A stretch of 64,000 nt of DNA from CAZAPO01 sp044841755 (GCA_044841755.1 JAXOFM010000001.1:558001-622000); one strand, 5' to 3'; counted from the stretch's first letter, positions 9,441 to 19,042 are shown. The notes: a model not told the origin generated them from the sequence alone. Numbers and translations are program-made.

Positions 9441-9920
9441 AGGAAAACCTTTTGCCGCCCACCAAGGATGAATTTCTATGACTAACCTTCCAGCTTTTAC
9501 AGCAGGATCAGCATTAGCTAGACTGTCAGCCATTTGTAAAGTTGGAACGTTATAGATCGTGATTCCCCTAATATCTCCATCATCACCAAAAGGCCCTGAA
9601 ATATCAGCATAACCTAATTCATACATTTTACCCAGATGTGCTAAATGTGCTTCCTGTATTTTGTTCGCTTCTTCTTCATTTTGTTCACGATTTGGACCTC
9701 GTTTTAGAAATGCAATGAAGTATTGTTGCATTAATATAGTGTCTTGCTCTTTTTCGTCGTAGTAATCAAAGATCTGGAAACCTTTAGAAACAAGTTCGTC
9801 TTTAATTTGTTTTGCGGTTTTTTGTTGCTCCTCCAAAACTTCTTCCTTTACAGTTTCAGCTTGTTCTTTGCAGCTAAAGCTAAAAACCAAAAGCATAAAT
9901 AGTAATATTACTCTGTTCAT
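9432..9920 (-). CDS. YciI-like lipoprotein
   Basis: 162 residues. A lipoprotein signal (VILLFMLLVFSFSC) places the lipidated Cys at residue 17. An acidic linker follows, then a YCII-like domain (FIAFLKRGPNR, HLAHLGKMYELGYADISGPFGDDGDIRGITIYNV, ADSLANADPAVKAGRL). YCII-related domains have a ferredoxin-like fold with no assigned general reaction. It is likely anchored in the envelope. It overlaps the upstream CYTH gene by 4 bp, suggesting coupled translation. Confidence 0.8.
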   Translation of the reverse strand: MNRVILLFMLLVFSFSCKEQAETVKEEVLEEQQKTAKQIKDELVSKGFQIFDYYDEKEQDTILMQQYFIAFLKRGPNREQNEEEANKIQEAHLAHLGKMYELGYADISGPFGDDGDIRGITIYNVPTLQMADSLANADPAVKAGRLVIEIHPWWAAKGFPLR

Positions 9921-10390
9921 TTATTCCAATTTTTATATGGTGCTATACTTAATTGTGAATTGTAGTACTTAATATCTCCTGTTACTTCTTTTCCCAACCA
10001 ATTAGGCTTACCAAACTCTTCTTCTTCAGAATTCAACTCTACTTCTGCTATCGTCAAGCCCTCATTTTCTTCAAAAAATTCATCCACTTCAAAGGTATGT
10101 TGATCACATTTTATTTTATACCTAAGCTTGTCAATAACTCCTTTCTCACAAAATTCAAGTAACGCTTTAGCATCACTTTTGGTGATCTCTTTCTCCCATT
10201 CAAATCTACTCAATCCATCCTCAGATGATAAACCTTTTACAGTTAAAACTCCTTTATCATCTACCAACCTAACTCTAACGATTCTTTCAGGATCCCGATT
10301 TAGAAACCCTTGAATTATTCGTTCAACCTTATAAGCTTCTTTTTTAAAAGAATCTGAAGTCACTAAAAACTTGCGTTCTATTTCAATCAT
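9917..10390 (-). CDS. CYTH-domain (triphosphate tunnel metalloenzyme) protein
   Basis: 157 residues from the ATG at 10390 (MIEIERKFLV). A TTG 9 bp upstream is in frame. The EIERKFLV signature (ExExK), RVRL, LTVKG, and acidic EVDEF and IAEVELNSEEEEF strands are the charged tunnel residues of the CYTH superfamily. It is close to the short bacterial class of tripolyphosphatase/inorganic triphosphatase-like enzymes. A cyclase activity is not supported. It overlaps the lipoprotein gene by 4 bp and diverges from dinB 28 bp away. Confidence 0.85.
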   Translation of the reverse strand: MIEIERKFLVTSDSFKKEAYKVERIIQGFLNRDPERIVRVRLVDDKGVLTVKGLSSEDGLSRFEWEKEITKSDAKALLEFCEKGVIDKLRYKIKCDQHTFEVDEFFEENEGLTIAEVELNSEEEEFGKPNWLGKEVTGDIKYYNSQLSIAPYKNWNK

Positions 10391-10418
10391 TTTACTCAAT
10401 AAGGTCTAAATTTACAGT

Positions 10419-11516
10419 ATGCACACCGATTTACCAATAAGAAAAATTATTCATGTAGATATGGATGCTTTTTACGCCTCTGTAGAGCAGATGGATAATC
10501 CTGAATTAAGAGGTAAGCCCCTTGCAGTTGGTGGTGGCGGAAAACGTGGCGTGGTAAGTGCTGCCAGCTATGAAGCTCGAAAATTCGGTGTAAAAAGTGC
10601 TATGGCAGGAGCGTTGGCTGCAAAGTTGTGTCCAGAACTCATTTTTGTACGACCTCGTTTTGATAGATATCATGAAATTTCGAAGCAAATTAGGAAGATT
10701 TTTCATGACTATACTGATAAGGTTGAGCCTTTGTCTCTTGACGAAGCTTACCTTGATGTTACCGAAAACAAAAAAGGAAACCCAAGTGCAACATTAATTG
10801 CTCAAGAAATTAGAGATCGCATTAGTAGTGAAGTTGGTTTAACTGCATCTGCTGGAATTTCGATAAATAAATTCGTAGCCAAAGTGGCAAGTGATTATAA
10901 CAAACCAAACGGACAAAAAACAGTCAATCCAGAAGAGGTTCTCGACTTTTTGAAGCAGCTAGATATTAGAAAGTTCTATGGTATAGGAAAAGTTACTGCT
11001 GAAAAAATGTATCAAAAAGGAATTTTTACTGGTAAGGATCTAAAACAAAAAACTTTAGAATATCTAGAAGCCAACTTCGGCAAATCTGGCAAGTACTATT
11101 TCTATGTTGTTCGTGGACACCACAATAGTGAGGTAAAACCTCATCGTACTAGAAAATCGTTGGCCGCAGAACGCACTTTTTCTGATAATCTTTCTAGTGA
11201 AGTTTTTATGTTAGAGAAACTCAATCATATAGCTGAAGAAGTATCTCGTCGTTTAACTAAAAGTAAGGTAGCTGGAAAAACGGTCACTTTAAAAATTAAG
11301 TACAGTGATTTCACCTTACAAACCAGAAGCAAAACTTTATCATACTTTATAAGTGATAAGGATTTAATTTTAGATACAGCAAAGTATTTACTGTACCAAG
11401 AAAAATTAAAAAATTCGGTTAGACTATTGGGAATTTCAATGTCAAACCTCAATACAGAAACCAAAAAGAAGCCAGCAAAGAAAAGTGTAAGTGTTCAATT
11501 GAAGTTTGATTTTTAA
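10419..11516 (+). CDS. dinB: DNA polymerase IV (Y-family)
   Basis: 365 residues. Catalytic acidic residues are Asp14/Asp16 in HVDMDAFYASVE and Asp108/Glu109 in PLSLDEAYLD. The ASAGISINKFVAKVASDYNKP block and the little-finger domain complete the Y-family layout. The last residues, QLKFDF, look like a sliding-clamp binding motif. It performs translesion synthesis in the cytosol. I saw no LexA-type operator I could support. Confidence 0.96.
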   Translation: MHTDLPIRKIIHVDMDAFYASVEQMDNPELRGKPLAVGGGGKRGVVSAASYEARKFGVKSAMAGALAAKLCPELIFVRPRFDRYHEISKQIRKIFHDYTDKVEPLSLDEAYLDVTENKKGNPSATLIAQEIRDRISSEVGLTASAGISINKFVAKVASDYNKPNGQKTVNPEEVLDFLKQLDIRKFYGIGKVTAEKMYQKGIFTGKDLKQKTLEYLEANFGKSGKYYFYVVRGHHNSEVKPHRTRKSLAAERTFSDNLSSEVFMLEKLNHIAEEVSRRLTKSKVAGKTVTLKIKYSDFTLQTRSKTLSYFISDKDLILDTAKYLLYQEKLKNSVRLLGISMSNLNTETKKKPAKKSVSVQLKFDF

Positions 11517-11541
11517 ATTATTACCTTTCAGCTGCTAACGA

Positions 11542-12381
11542 ATGTTAAAAATGCAAAAATTACTTTCTCTCTTATTCATAATTATTTTTATATTTTCTTG
11601 TAATCGAACTTCTGAAAAAGCAGATAAAAAAAATGCTCTTGGAGATACCATTCAAACCTCCTCTGGTTTAAAGTATTACTATCTAAAAAGAGGAGATGGT
11701 AAAAAAATAGAAAAAACTTCTAAAGTATCTGTATATACAGATCTATATATGAATGATTCTGATTCTGTCTTTTGGACAACCTCTACAGCTGCAGATTCGC
11801 TATTTACTTTTTACCACAAAAAGACTTCCTTAATAAAAGGATTTAGCGAGTTACATGATTATCTGGTTGAAGGTGATGAAGTAATTGCTTATTTGCCTTA
11901 TACAATTGCTTATGGAAAAGATGGTAGTAGAGGAATTCCTCCAAAGGCTACTTTAATATACAATCCGCTAGTTGTAAAGTCTGTTTCAGAACCTAAAGAT
12001 CTATTAAGCGATTCTCTTTATGCTATTACTAATAATAAAGGTATTCAATCTGCCATTGAATTCTATGATAAAGTAATGTCTTCAGAAGAAAAAAATTCCT
12101 ATCATTCTGATATGGACTTAATGGTGAATAATTTGCTGCGATCATTAGGTAGAGATAGTCTATTTGTTGAAGTTGAAGCGTTTTCGAAATTTCTCATGTT
12201 AAAAACTAATGATTCAAATCATCAGCGTACCTTAGCATTTCAAGCAGCCTCAGCAGCTGAAGCTCAAATGAAATATAAAGAAGCTATATCGTACTTAGAA
12301 CCTTGGGCTGAAAAAGAACCTGATCAACCTTGGTGGAAAAATAAAATTGCTGAACTAAATAAGAAATTAGAAAGCAACTAA
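11542..12381 (+). CDS. FKBP-type peptidyl-prolyl isomerase-like lipoprotein
   Basis: 279 residues. A lipoprotein signal (LLSLLFIIIFIFSC) places the lipidated Cys near residue 20. The FKBP-like domain (about 38-150) has GLKYYYLKRGDGKKI, VKGFSE-like LIKGFSELHDYLVEGDEVIAYLPYTIAYG and the RGIPPKATLIYN terminal strand. The C-terminal region looks helical and TPR-like (LEPWAEKEPDQPWWKNKI). It probably acts in the periplasm as a foldase. Several canonical FKBP active-site aromatics are not obvious, so catalysis is uncertain. An alternative ATG lies 9 bp downstream. Confidence 0.8.
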   Translation: MLKMQKLLSLLFIIIFIFSCNRTSEKADKKNALGDTIQTSSGLKYYYLKRGDGKKIEKTSKVSVYTDLYMNDSDSVFWTTSTAADSLFTFYHKKTSLIKGFSELHDYLVEGDEVIAYLPYTIAYGKDGSRGIPPKATLIYNPLVVKSVSEPKDLLSDSLYAITNNKGIQSAIEFYDKVMSSEEKNSYHSDMDLMVNNLLRSLGRDSLFVEVEAFSKFLMLKTNDSNHQRTLAFQAASAAEAQMKYKEAISYLEPWAEKEPDQPWWKNKIAELNKKLESN

Positions 12382-12386
12382 TGTTT

Positions 12387-13832
12387 CTAAAAACTACAAC
12401 TCGTAATTTCGGTTACTCTTAAAGTATTAACCATTCCCTTGTCTTGTATTGGCATTGCAGCTAAACTTATAAGCATATCTCCTTCTTCAAGATATCCTTT
12501 CTGACAAGCTATTTTGTTTACGTCCTCAATAGTTTCATCTGTACTCACATACCTATCGTAGTAAAATGCTTTTACTCCCCAAAGTAAACTAAGCATAGTC
12601 AAAATCTTTTTGTTTGAAGTAAATACCAAAACATGAGCATCTGGTCTCCAAGCAGAAATTTGAAAAGCGGTATAACCACTATTTGTTAACGTTGAAATAG
12701 CTTTAGCATTAATCTCGTTAGCCATAAGTGCCGCATGGTAACAAATAGACTTAGTGATATATCTGTTGGTACGAATATGAGGTGGTTTTTGAGGAACTGT
12801 AATTAAATGTGAGTCTTCTACACTTTTAATAATATCAGACATCTTTCTAATCACATCTATAGGGTAGTTCCCTACCGAAGTTTCGCCTGAAAGCATTACA
12901 GCATCAGCACCATCCATAACTGAATTTGCTACATCATTTACTTCGGCTCTCGTTGGTGTTAAACTTGTAATCATTGACTCCATCATTTGAGTAGCAATAA
13001 TTACTGGAATTCTTGCCTTTTTAGCTCTTAACACCAGTTGTTTTTGAATAAGTGGCACTTCTTGAGCTGGAATTTCAACACCAAGATCTCCACGTGCAAC
13101 CATTAATCCGTCACAATAAGCAACAATCTTATCAATGTTTGTAACAGCTTCAGGTTTTTCAATTTTTGCAATAATAGGAATCTTATGTTCAGAATGCTTT
13201 TTAATAAGCTCTTCTAATTGCATTAAATCCTCTGCATGACGCACAAAAGAAAGTGCAATCCAATCAACATGCTGCTCAATAGCAAAAAGTGCATCTTCAA
13301 TGTCTTTTTCTGTTAAAGCCGGCTGAGAAATATTTGTATTGGGAAGATTTACTCCTTTCTTTGATTTTAAAGGTCCTCCCTGAAGTACTTTTGCAGTTAC
13401 CTCATTTTTTCTATTGGAAGAAACAACCTCAAAAATTAACTTTCCGTCATCTAATAAAATTTTCTCCCCTGGTTTGGCATCTTGAGGAAAACGGTCATAT
13501 GTCATATAAACGCGCTCTTTAGTGCCTGTAAATCGTTCTCCTGTAGCAAAAATAATCTCATCCCCTACGTTTACCACAACATCTTCCTGCATTACACCAA
13601 CTCTAAGTTTTGGTCCTTGCAGGTCTGCTAAAATAGCAGCGTTATAACCATACTCATCATTAAGCTCTCTAATCATGTTAATTCGCTGTTTAACATCATC
13701 ATAGTTAGCATGTGAAAAGTTGATTCTAAAAACATTGGCTCCCTCATCTAGCATTCCTTTTAAAACTTCTTTTTTGCTAGTTGCTGGACCTAAAGTGGCT
13801 ACTATTTTGGTCTTCTTTCTATTATCTGCCAT
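12387..13832 (-). CDS. pyk: Pyruvate kinase
   Basis: 481 residues. It has TKIVATLGPATS, the substrate/metal region IPIIAKIEKPEAVTNID, MVARGDLGVEIP, the ATQMMESM segment, PTRAEVNDVANSVMDGADAVMLSGETSVG, and a C-terminal alpha/beta domain. It converts phosphoenolpyruvate and ADP to pyruvate and ATP. The start overlaps the stop of the upstream IPExxxVDY gene by one base (TAATG), so they are translationally coupled. It is convergent with the FKBP gene with only 5 bp between them. Confidence 0.97.
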   Translation of the reverse strand: MADNRKKTKIVATLGPATSKKEVLKGMLDEGANVFRINFSHANYDDVKQRINMIRELNDEYGYNAAILADLQGPKLRVGVMQEDVVVNVGDEIIFATGERFTGTKERVYMTYDRFPQDAKPGEKILLDDGKLIFEVVSSNRKNEVTAKVLQGGPLKSKKGVNLPNTNISQPALTEKDIEDALFAIEQHVDWIALSFVRHAEDLMQLEELIKKHSEHKIPIIAKIEKPEAVTNIDKIVAYCDGLMVARGDLGVEIPAQEVPLIQKQLVLRAKKARIPVIIATQMMESMITSLTPTRAEVNDVANSVMDGADAVMLSGETSVGNYPIDVIRKMSDIIKSVEDSHLITVPQKPPHIRTNRYITKSICYHAALMANEINAKAISTLTNSGYTAFQISAWRPDAHVLVFTSNKKILTMLSLLWGVKAFYYDRYVSTDETIEDVNKIACQKGYLEEGDMLISLAAMPIQDKGMVNTLRVTEITSCSF

Positions 13833-14314
13833 TAATTAAAGATTAAATTATCTTTCGATTTTAACTGGGAAACATCAACACTAAAAACAGTTGCTATTTG
13901 AGAGATTTCTTGAATTTTTTGAACAATAGAACGCTCATTTATATAATCTCCGCCATTATCTATTTTCAAAAAATAGTTTACCCTTTTGTACTCTGCTATT
14001 AAATTGTGAGTTCTCAACAATCTATTTTGAGTATCAAATAACGATCCTGTACTGACTACCGCTTCTTCTTCTTTTTTGCATACGTTAGAGACTAGATTCC
14101 AAATTGTCTGTTGTTCCAGATCTTCCCATTCGTAAAGAGAATAAGACGATGCTGTATACTTAAAATCAAGATCCTGAGGTTTTCGTTGAAGATTAATTTG
14201 CAACTGTTTATTCAAAAGGTAAGCTACTCTATAATCTTCTAACGTACTATGAATTGCCAACAACGAATATGTGTCAACATCAAAATCGTCAACAAGCAAT
14301 TTGTGTAATGCCAT
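13832..14314 (-). CDS. IPExxxVDY family protein
   Basis: 160 residues. The family is small, Bacteroidota-specific, and usually encoded just before pyk. The C-terminal VNYFLKIDN segment corresponds to the VDYFL motif that gives part of the family name. It has no membrane segments and no catalytic motif. Function is unknown. The one-base overlap with pyk suggests coordinated expression, possibly regulation of the kinase, but that is inference. Confidence 0.8.
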   Translation of the reverse strand: MALHKLLVDDFDVDTYSLLAIHSTLEDYRVAYLLNKQLQINLQRKPQDLDFKYTASSYSLYEWEDLEQQTIWNLVSNVCKKEEEAVVSTGSLFDTQNRLLRTHNLIAEYKRVNYFLKIDNGGDYINERSIVQKIQEISQIATVFSVDVSQLKSKDNLIFN

Positions 14315-14334
14315 AACGTTTTTAATATGCGCCG

Positions 14335-14342
14335 TAAATATA
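14335..14342 (-). promoter_or_regulatory. Predicted -7 box for the IPExxxVDY-pyk unit
   Basis: TATATTTA on the minus strand differs from TAnnTTTG at one position. The predicted start near 14330 leaves a leader of about 16 nt before the ATG at 14314. No good -33 TTG is present. Confidence 0.4.
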
Positions 14343-14420
14343 GTATTTTAAAGGGTAAATGCTCTAGGTTTAAAGCAATTGATCTGCAAAAAGCAGTACT
14401 CAAACGTTGTAGTTATATAG

Positions 14421-15161
14421 CTAAATAGCACGAAGAATTTCGCTCTGGAAAGCAAAAAATGCTCTTTTAGATGCTTTTTCTTCTGCTTTCTTTTTTGAAG
14501 TTGCTCTAGCCTTAGCTATCACTTTGTTGTTTATAGATAATCTAACAGAAAAATGTTTTAATTCGTCTCTTCCTGTATCTTCAAATACATTATAGTTAAA
14601 TGCTTTCTTCTCTTTTTGACACCATTCAATCAACAAACTCTTATAGCTAATTACTTTACCTTCAAGCTTTTCAATATCAACATGCGGATTGATTACATTT
14701 TTATAGATAAAGCTTTCACAATGACCATATCCTTTATCTAAAAAGATTGCTCCAACTAAAGCTTCAAAAAGGTTACCATGAATATTATTTCCAAAATTTC
14801 CTTTTGGTATTTTACTTTCAACAAGCTCAATAAGATTTAATTCACGCCCTAATTCATTAAGGTGTTCTCTACTTACAATTTTAGAGCGCATTTTGGTAAG
14901 ATAACCTTCATCTCCCTGAGGAACCTCATTGTATAAATGAAGAGCTATAACTGAACTTAACATAGCATCGCCAACAAACTCTAGTCGTTCGTAGTTTATT
15001 GGTATTCCTTTTTCGTCACGCATATTCATAGAACGATGCGTAAAGGCCTTCTTATAAAGTTCAATTTTCTTGGGTTTAAAACCCAGTATTTTTTCTAGCT
15101 GGATAAAAAAATTCCCGTCCTGTTCGGAGCGGGAATTTAGTATGTTACGAATGAATTTCAT
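14421..15161 (-). CDS. rnc: Ribonuclease III
   Basis: 246 residues. The RNase III signature ERLEFVGDA occupies residues 58-66. The second catalytic cluster (NLFEALVGAIFLDKG) and a C-terminal dsRNA-binding domain (SYKSLLIEWCQ...KKKAEEKASKRAF) follow. It processes rRNA precursors and degrades structured RNA in the cytosol. It is the last gene of acpP-fabF-rnc, 7 bp after fabF, a conserved bacterial arrangement. Confidence 0.96.
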   Translation of the reverse strand: MKFIRNILNSRSEQDGNFFIQLEKILGFKPKKIELYKKAFTHRSMNMRDEKGIPINYERLEFVGDAMLSSVIALHLYNEVPQGDEGYLTKMRSKIVSREHLNELGRELNLIELVESKIPKGNFGNNIHGNLFEALVGAIFLDKGYGHCESFIYKNVINPHVDIEKLEGKVISYKSLLIEWCQKEKKAFNYNVFEDTGRDELKHFSVRLSINNKVIAKARATSKKKAEEKASKRAFFAFQSEILRAI

Positions 15162-15168
15162 TCGGGAT

Positions 15169-16419
15169 TTAGTCTATTTTCTTGAATAATACACAAGCGT
15201 TATGTCCGCCAAATCCAAAGGTATTACTCATTGCTACTTTAACGTCTCTTTTTTCGGCTTTATTTAGAACTAAATTCAAGTTAGGATCAATATTCTCGTC
15301 TACAACCGAATGATTTATAGTTGGAGGTACAATACCATGTTCCATTGCTAAAATTGATGCAATAGCTTCAATGGCTCCTGCTGCTCCTAATAAATGTCCT
15401 GTCATAGATTTAGTAGAATTAATACTAATGTTTTTTGCATGTTCACCAAATACTTCGGTAATTGCTTTTAACTCGGCAACATCACCTAAAGGAGTTGATG
15501 TACCATGTGTATTAATATGATCTACTTCTTCTGGCTCAATACCAGCATTTTCTAAACAATTTCGCATTACAGCCATAACGCCAATTCCTTCTGGGTGCGG
15601 AGCCGTCATATGATGCGCATCAGAAGAAAGTCCTCCTCCAATAACTTCAGCATATATTTTAGCACCTCTTGTTTTAGCATGTTCATACTCTTCAAGAATA
15701 ATAGCTCCAGCTCCTTCTCCTAATACAAAACCATCTCTGGTTGCATCAAAAGGTCTTGAAGCTGTCTCAGGGCTATCATTTCTTGTAGATAATGCATGCA
15801 TTGCATTAAAACCACCCATTCCAGCAATGGTAACAGCTGCTTCACTTCCTCCTGTAACTACAACGTCACAATGTCCTAAACGTATATAGTTTAACGCATC
15901 GATCATCGAGTTAGCGGAAGAAGCACATGCAGATACTGTAGTATAATTTGGCCCCATGAATCCATGTTTAATAGATATGTTTCCTGGAGCAATATCTGCA
16001 ATCATTTTAGGGATAAAGAATGGATTGAATCTTGGAGTACCATTTCCAGACGCAAAGTTTAATACTTCATTTTGAAAAGTCTCTAAGCCTCCAATTCCTG
16101 CTCCCCAAATAACACCTACTCGTAATTTATTAACCGCATCTAAATCTAATTTCGCATCCGCTATAGCTTCATCTGAAGCAACCATGGCATATTGCGCAAA
16201 TCGGTCCATTTTACGAGCCTCTTTTCTATCTAGAAAATCGGTAGCGTTAAAGTTCTTAATTTCACAAGCGAACTTCGTTTTGAACAGCTCTGTGTCAAAA
16301 TAAGTAATAGGCGCAGCACCACTCTTTCCATTAACAAGACCATCCCAATATTCGTCTTTGGTATTGCCAATTGGAGTTAATGCACCTAAACCAGTAACTA
16401 CTACTCGCTTTAATTCCAT
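15169..16419 (-). CDS. fabF: Beta-ketoacyl-ACP synthase II
   Basis: 416 residues. The catalytic triad is Cys165 (TVSACASSA), His304 (NTHGTSTPLGD) and His341 (TGHLLGAAGA), the KAS II arrangement. It condenses malonyl-ACP with acyl-ACP during fatty acid elongation. It is in one operon with acpP, 15 bp upstream, and rnc. Confidence 0.97.
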   Translation of the reverse strand: MELKRVVVTGLGALTPIGNTKDEYWDGLVNGKSGAAPITYFDTELFKTKFACEIKNFNATDFLDRKEARKMDRFAQYAMVASDEAIADAKLDLDAVNKLRVGVIWGAGIGGLETFQNEVLNFASGNGTPRFNPFFIPKMIADIAPGNISIKHGFMGPNYTTVSACASSANSMIDALNYIRLGHCDVVVTGGSEAAVTIAGMGGFNAMHALSTRNDSPETASRPFDATRDGFVLGEGAGAIILEEYEHAKTRGAKIYAEVIGGGLSSDAHHMTAPHPEGIGVMAVMRNCLENAGIEPEEVDHINTHGTSTPLGDVAELKAITEVFGEHAKNISINSTKSMTGHLLGAAGAIEAIASILAMEHGIVPPTINHSVVDENIDPNLNLVLNKAEKRDVKVAMSNTFGFGGHNACVLFKKID

Positions 16420-16434
16420 AAAATAAAATGTAAT

Positions 16435-16668
16435 TTATTTTGCGTCTTCGATATAAGATATAGCTTGACCTACTGTTGCAATGTTTTCAGCTTGATCATC
16501 TGGAATTTGAATATCGAATTCTTTTTCGAACTCCATAATTAATTCAACGGTGTCTAATGAATCTGCTCCTAAATCATTAGTGAAACTAGCTTCAGTAACT
16601 ACTTCATTTTCATCAACACCTAATTTGTCTACGATAATCGCTTTTACTCTTGATGCAATGTCTGACAT
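16435..16668 (-). CDS. acpP: Acyl carrier protein
   Basis: 77 residues, acidic. The phosphopantetheine attachment serine is Ser37 in the motif GADSLDTVE. It is the carrier for fatty acid synthesis. It is the first gene of the acpP-fabF-rnc operon with a well-placed promoter upstream. Confidence 0.97.
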   Translation of the reverse strand: MSDIASRVKAIIVDKLGVDENEVVTEASFTNDLGADSLDTVELIMEFEKEFDIQIPDDQAENIATVGQAISYIEDAK

Positions 16669-16699
16669 AATCTGTAAATTTTAAGTTTTAATTAGTTCG

Positions 16700-16707
16700 C
16701 AAAAATA
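16700..16707 (-). promoter_or_regulatory. Predicted promoter -7 box of acpP-fabF-rnc
   Basis: TATTTTTG on the minus strand is an exact TAnnTTTG match. The triplet 19 bp upstream is GTG, one mismatch from the TTG -33 element. The predicted start is about 27 nt before the acpP ATG. Confidence 0.6.
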
Positions 16708-16849
16708 AAAAACTTTATTTTAAAACGCACTGTTACAATAAAAATGTAATGTAATTTATGAATTTAAAATCTAAGTAATTTGATTTTGCTTCTAATTGTT
16801 AATATTTATTCTTTTTTTTGCTTGAACAATCTCAACATTAATGCTGTAA

Positions 16850-17416
16850 ATGAAGCGTGTAGTAATTTTTGCGTCCGGTTCTGGATCTAATGCCGAAAAT
16901 TTAATTAAGTTTTTTCAAAATAAGGATCATGTATCTGTTGTTCAAGTGTTGACTAACAACCCTCATGCCAAAGTCATTGAACGATGTAAAAAACTAAAAG
17001 TGAGCTGTTTGTCATTTAATAGAATAGCATTTTATGACACTTCAGATGTGCTTGATATTTTAAAAATTAAGAATCCTGACCTTATTGTTTTGGCTGGGTT
17101 TTTATGGAAGTTTCCTGAAAATATTCTTGATACTTTTCCAAATAAAGTAATTAATATACATCCTGCTCTATTACCGAAATATGGAGGGAAAGGCATGTAC
17201 GGAATGCATGTTCATGAAGCTATTGTTAAGAATAAAGAAACCGAAACTGGTATCACTATTCACTACGTAAATGAGCATTATGATGAAGGAACTACCATTT
17301 TTCAAGCAAATTGCGAGGTAAATTCTGCTGATAATGCAGCTGATGTGGCAGCTAAAATTCACGAGCTGGAAATGGAGCATTTCCCAAAGGTTGTTGAGAA
17401 GCTTTTAAATGAGTAA
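16850..17416 (+). CDS. purN: Phosphoribosylglycinamide formyltransferase
   Basis: 188 residues. The N-terminal SGSGSNAENLI binds the phosphate. The catalytic region includes the Asn/His pair in INIHPALLPKYGGKGMYG, and Asp of HYDEGTTIFQ is the third catalytic residue. It transfers formyl from 10-formyl-THF to GAR in purine synthesis. It overlaps the RNase H gene by 8 bp and diverges from acpP. Confidence 0.95.
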   Translation: MKRVVIFASGSGSNAENLIKFFQNKDHVSVVQVLTNNPHAKVIERCKKLKVSCLSFNRIAFYDTSDVLDILKIKNPDLIVLAGFLWKFPENILDTFPNKVINIHPALLPKYGGKGMYGMHVHEAIVKNKETETGITIHYVNEHYDEGTTIFQANCEVNSADNAADVAAKIHELEMEHFPKVVEKLLNE

Positions 17417-18047
17417 AAAGAACAAATATTACACAGTCTGGAAAGGACATCATACTGGTGTCTTTGAATCTTGGGATGACTGTAAAGCCCAAATAAAAGA
17501 TTTTAAAGGAGCCCAATACAAATCATTTTCAACCTTTGAAGCTGCTAAAACTGCACTAAAAGGGAACTACAAAGATTACATTGGCAAGAAGAAGAAATTT
17601 AAAAGTGAGCTTAGTGAAGCACAGCTCAAAAAAATTGGGCAACCCAATTACCATTCTATTGCTGTAGATGCTGCATCAAGTGGAAATCCGGGTAAAGTTG
17701 AATACAGAGGTGTTGACACAAAAAGTAAGAAACAACTATTTATTCAAGGCCCTTTTGAAGAAGGAACCAATAATATTGGAGAGTTTTTAGCTATTGTTCA
17801 TGGTCTAGCATTACTCAAAAAAAAGAATAGCGACAGGATTATTTATACCGACTCAAAAACTGCATTAAGTTGGGTAAAAAAGAAGAGCTGTAATACTAAG
17901 TCAGAGCGCACCAAAAAAAATGAAGCCATATTCGAGTTGGTAGATAGAGCTATTGATTGGTTAAAAAACAATTCTTACACCACTACAATTGTTAAATGGG
18001 AAACCAAAGCTTGGGGAGAAATTCCTGCAGATTTTGGCAGAAAATAA
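17409..18047 (+). CDS. RNase H with N-terminal viroplasmin domain
   Basis: 212 residues. The caulimovirus-type viroplasmin/RNase HI N-terminal domain (YYTVWKGHHTGVFESWDDCKAQI, residues 7-29) binds RNA/DNA hybrids. The RNase H fold follows with Asp87 (AVDAAS), Glu125 (NNIGEFLAI), Asp148 (IYTDSK) and a likely fourth Asp near the C-terminus. It removes RNA from hybrids. The 8-bp overlap with purN suggests cotranscription. Confidence 0.9.
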   Translation: MSKKNKYYTVWKGHHTGVFESWDDCKAQIKDFKGAQYKSFSTFEAAKTALKGNYKDYIGKKKKFKSELSEAQLKKIGQPNYHSIAVDAASSGNPGKVEYRGVDTKSKKQLFIQGPFEEGTNNIGEFLAIVHGLALLKKKNSDRIIYTDSKTALSWVKKKSCNTKSERTKKNEAIFELVDRAIDWLKNNSYTTTIVKWETKAWGEIPADFGRK

Positions 18048-18085
18048 TGTGTTTTTTGTAGGCTTTAAAATCTTATAAAAATGCG

Positions 18086-18093
18086 TAAGTTTG
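18086..18093 (+). promoter_or_regulatory. Predicted promoter -7 box of the PfkB kinase gene
   Basis: TAAGTTTG matches TAnnTTTG exactly. The predicted start near 18098 leaves a leader of about 18 nt before the ATG at 18116. At the -33 position the triplet is TTT rather than TTG. Confidence 0.55.
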
Positions 18094-18115
18094 CACTGAA
18101 TTTTTTAAGCACTTT

Positions 18116-19042
18116 ATGGGCAAATTAGTGATCGTGGGTACTGTAGCTTTTGATGCTATTGAAACTCCGTTTGGAAAGACCGACAAAATTCTAGGAGGTG
18201 CAGGTACTTTTATAGGGTTAGCGGCATCTCAATTTAATGTTGATTCAACTATAGTTTCGATAGTTGGAGGAGATTTTCCTGAAAAATATTTAGACCTTTT
18301 ATCAAGTAGAAATATTGATATTTCAGGAATCGAAATTGTAGAAGACGGAAAGACATTTTTCTGGAGTGGTTTATATCATAACGACATGAACTCTCGAGAT
18401 ACTTTAGCAACCGAACTAAATGTGTTAGCAGACTTTCAACCAGTAGTTCCAGAGACATATAGAGATGCTAAAGTTGTAATGCTTGGAAATCTGCACCCTC
18501 AAACACAAATTAGTGTTCTAGACCAAATGAACCAGAAGCCTGCATTGGTGGTTTTAGATACCATGAATTTTTGGATGGACAATGCTTTAGAAGATTTGTA
18601 TAAGGTATTGAAAAGGATAGATGTCATCACTATAAATGATGAAGAAGCTCGTCAATTAACTGGTGAATATTCGTTGGTTGTTGCAGCAAGAAAGATTCAT
18701 GAAATGGGACCAAAGTATGTTGTGATAAAGAAAGGAGAGCATGGAGCTTTATTGTTTAATAATGATAATGTTTTTTATGCTCCTGCACTACCTTTAGAAG
18801 AGGTCTTTGATCCTACTGGTGCTGGTGACACTTTTGCTGGAGGGTTCACAGGCTATTTAACTAAGACTGATGATTTTTCATTTGAAAACCTAAAGAAAGC
18901 CGTGATTTACGGTTCTACTTTAGCTTCATTCTGTGTAGAGAAATTTGGCACAATTAGAATGGAAAACTTAAGCAGTTCTGAAGTCCATTCGCGACTTCAG
19001 CAGTTTAAAGCTTTAACACAATTTGAAATAGAATTAACATAA
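18116..19042 (+). CDS. PfkB-family sugar/nucleoside kinase
   Basis: 308 residues. The PfkB pattern is clear: LGGAGTFIGLAASQF near the N-terminus, INDEEARQL in the middle, and the C-terminal signature DPTGAGDTFAGGFTGYL carrying the catalytic Asp and anion hole. The substrate cannot be determined. It sits between the purine genes purN and purF, which makes a nucleoside or ribose-like substrate a reasonable guess only. A hairpin separates it from purF. Confidence 0.85.
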   Translation: MGKLVIVGTVAFDAIETPFGKTDKILGGAGTFIGLAASQFNVDSTIVSIVGGDFPEKYLDLLSSRNIDISGIEIVEDGKTFFWSGLYHNDMNSRDTLATELNVLADFQPVVPETYRDAKVVMLGNLHPQTQISVLDQMNQKPALVVLDTMNFWMDNALEDLYKVLKRIDVITINDEEARQLTGEYSLVVAARKIHEMGPKYVVIKKGEHGALLFNNDNVFYAPALPLEEVFDPTGAGDTFAGGFTGYLTKTDDFSFENLKKAVIYGSTLASFCVEKFGTIRMENLSSSEVHSRLQQFKALTQFEIELT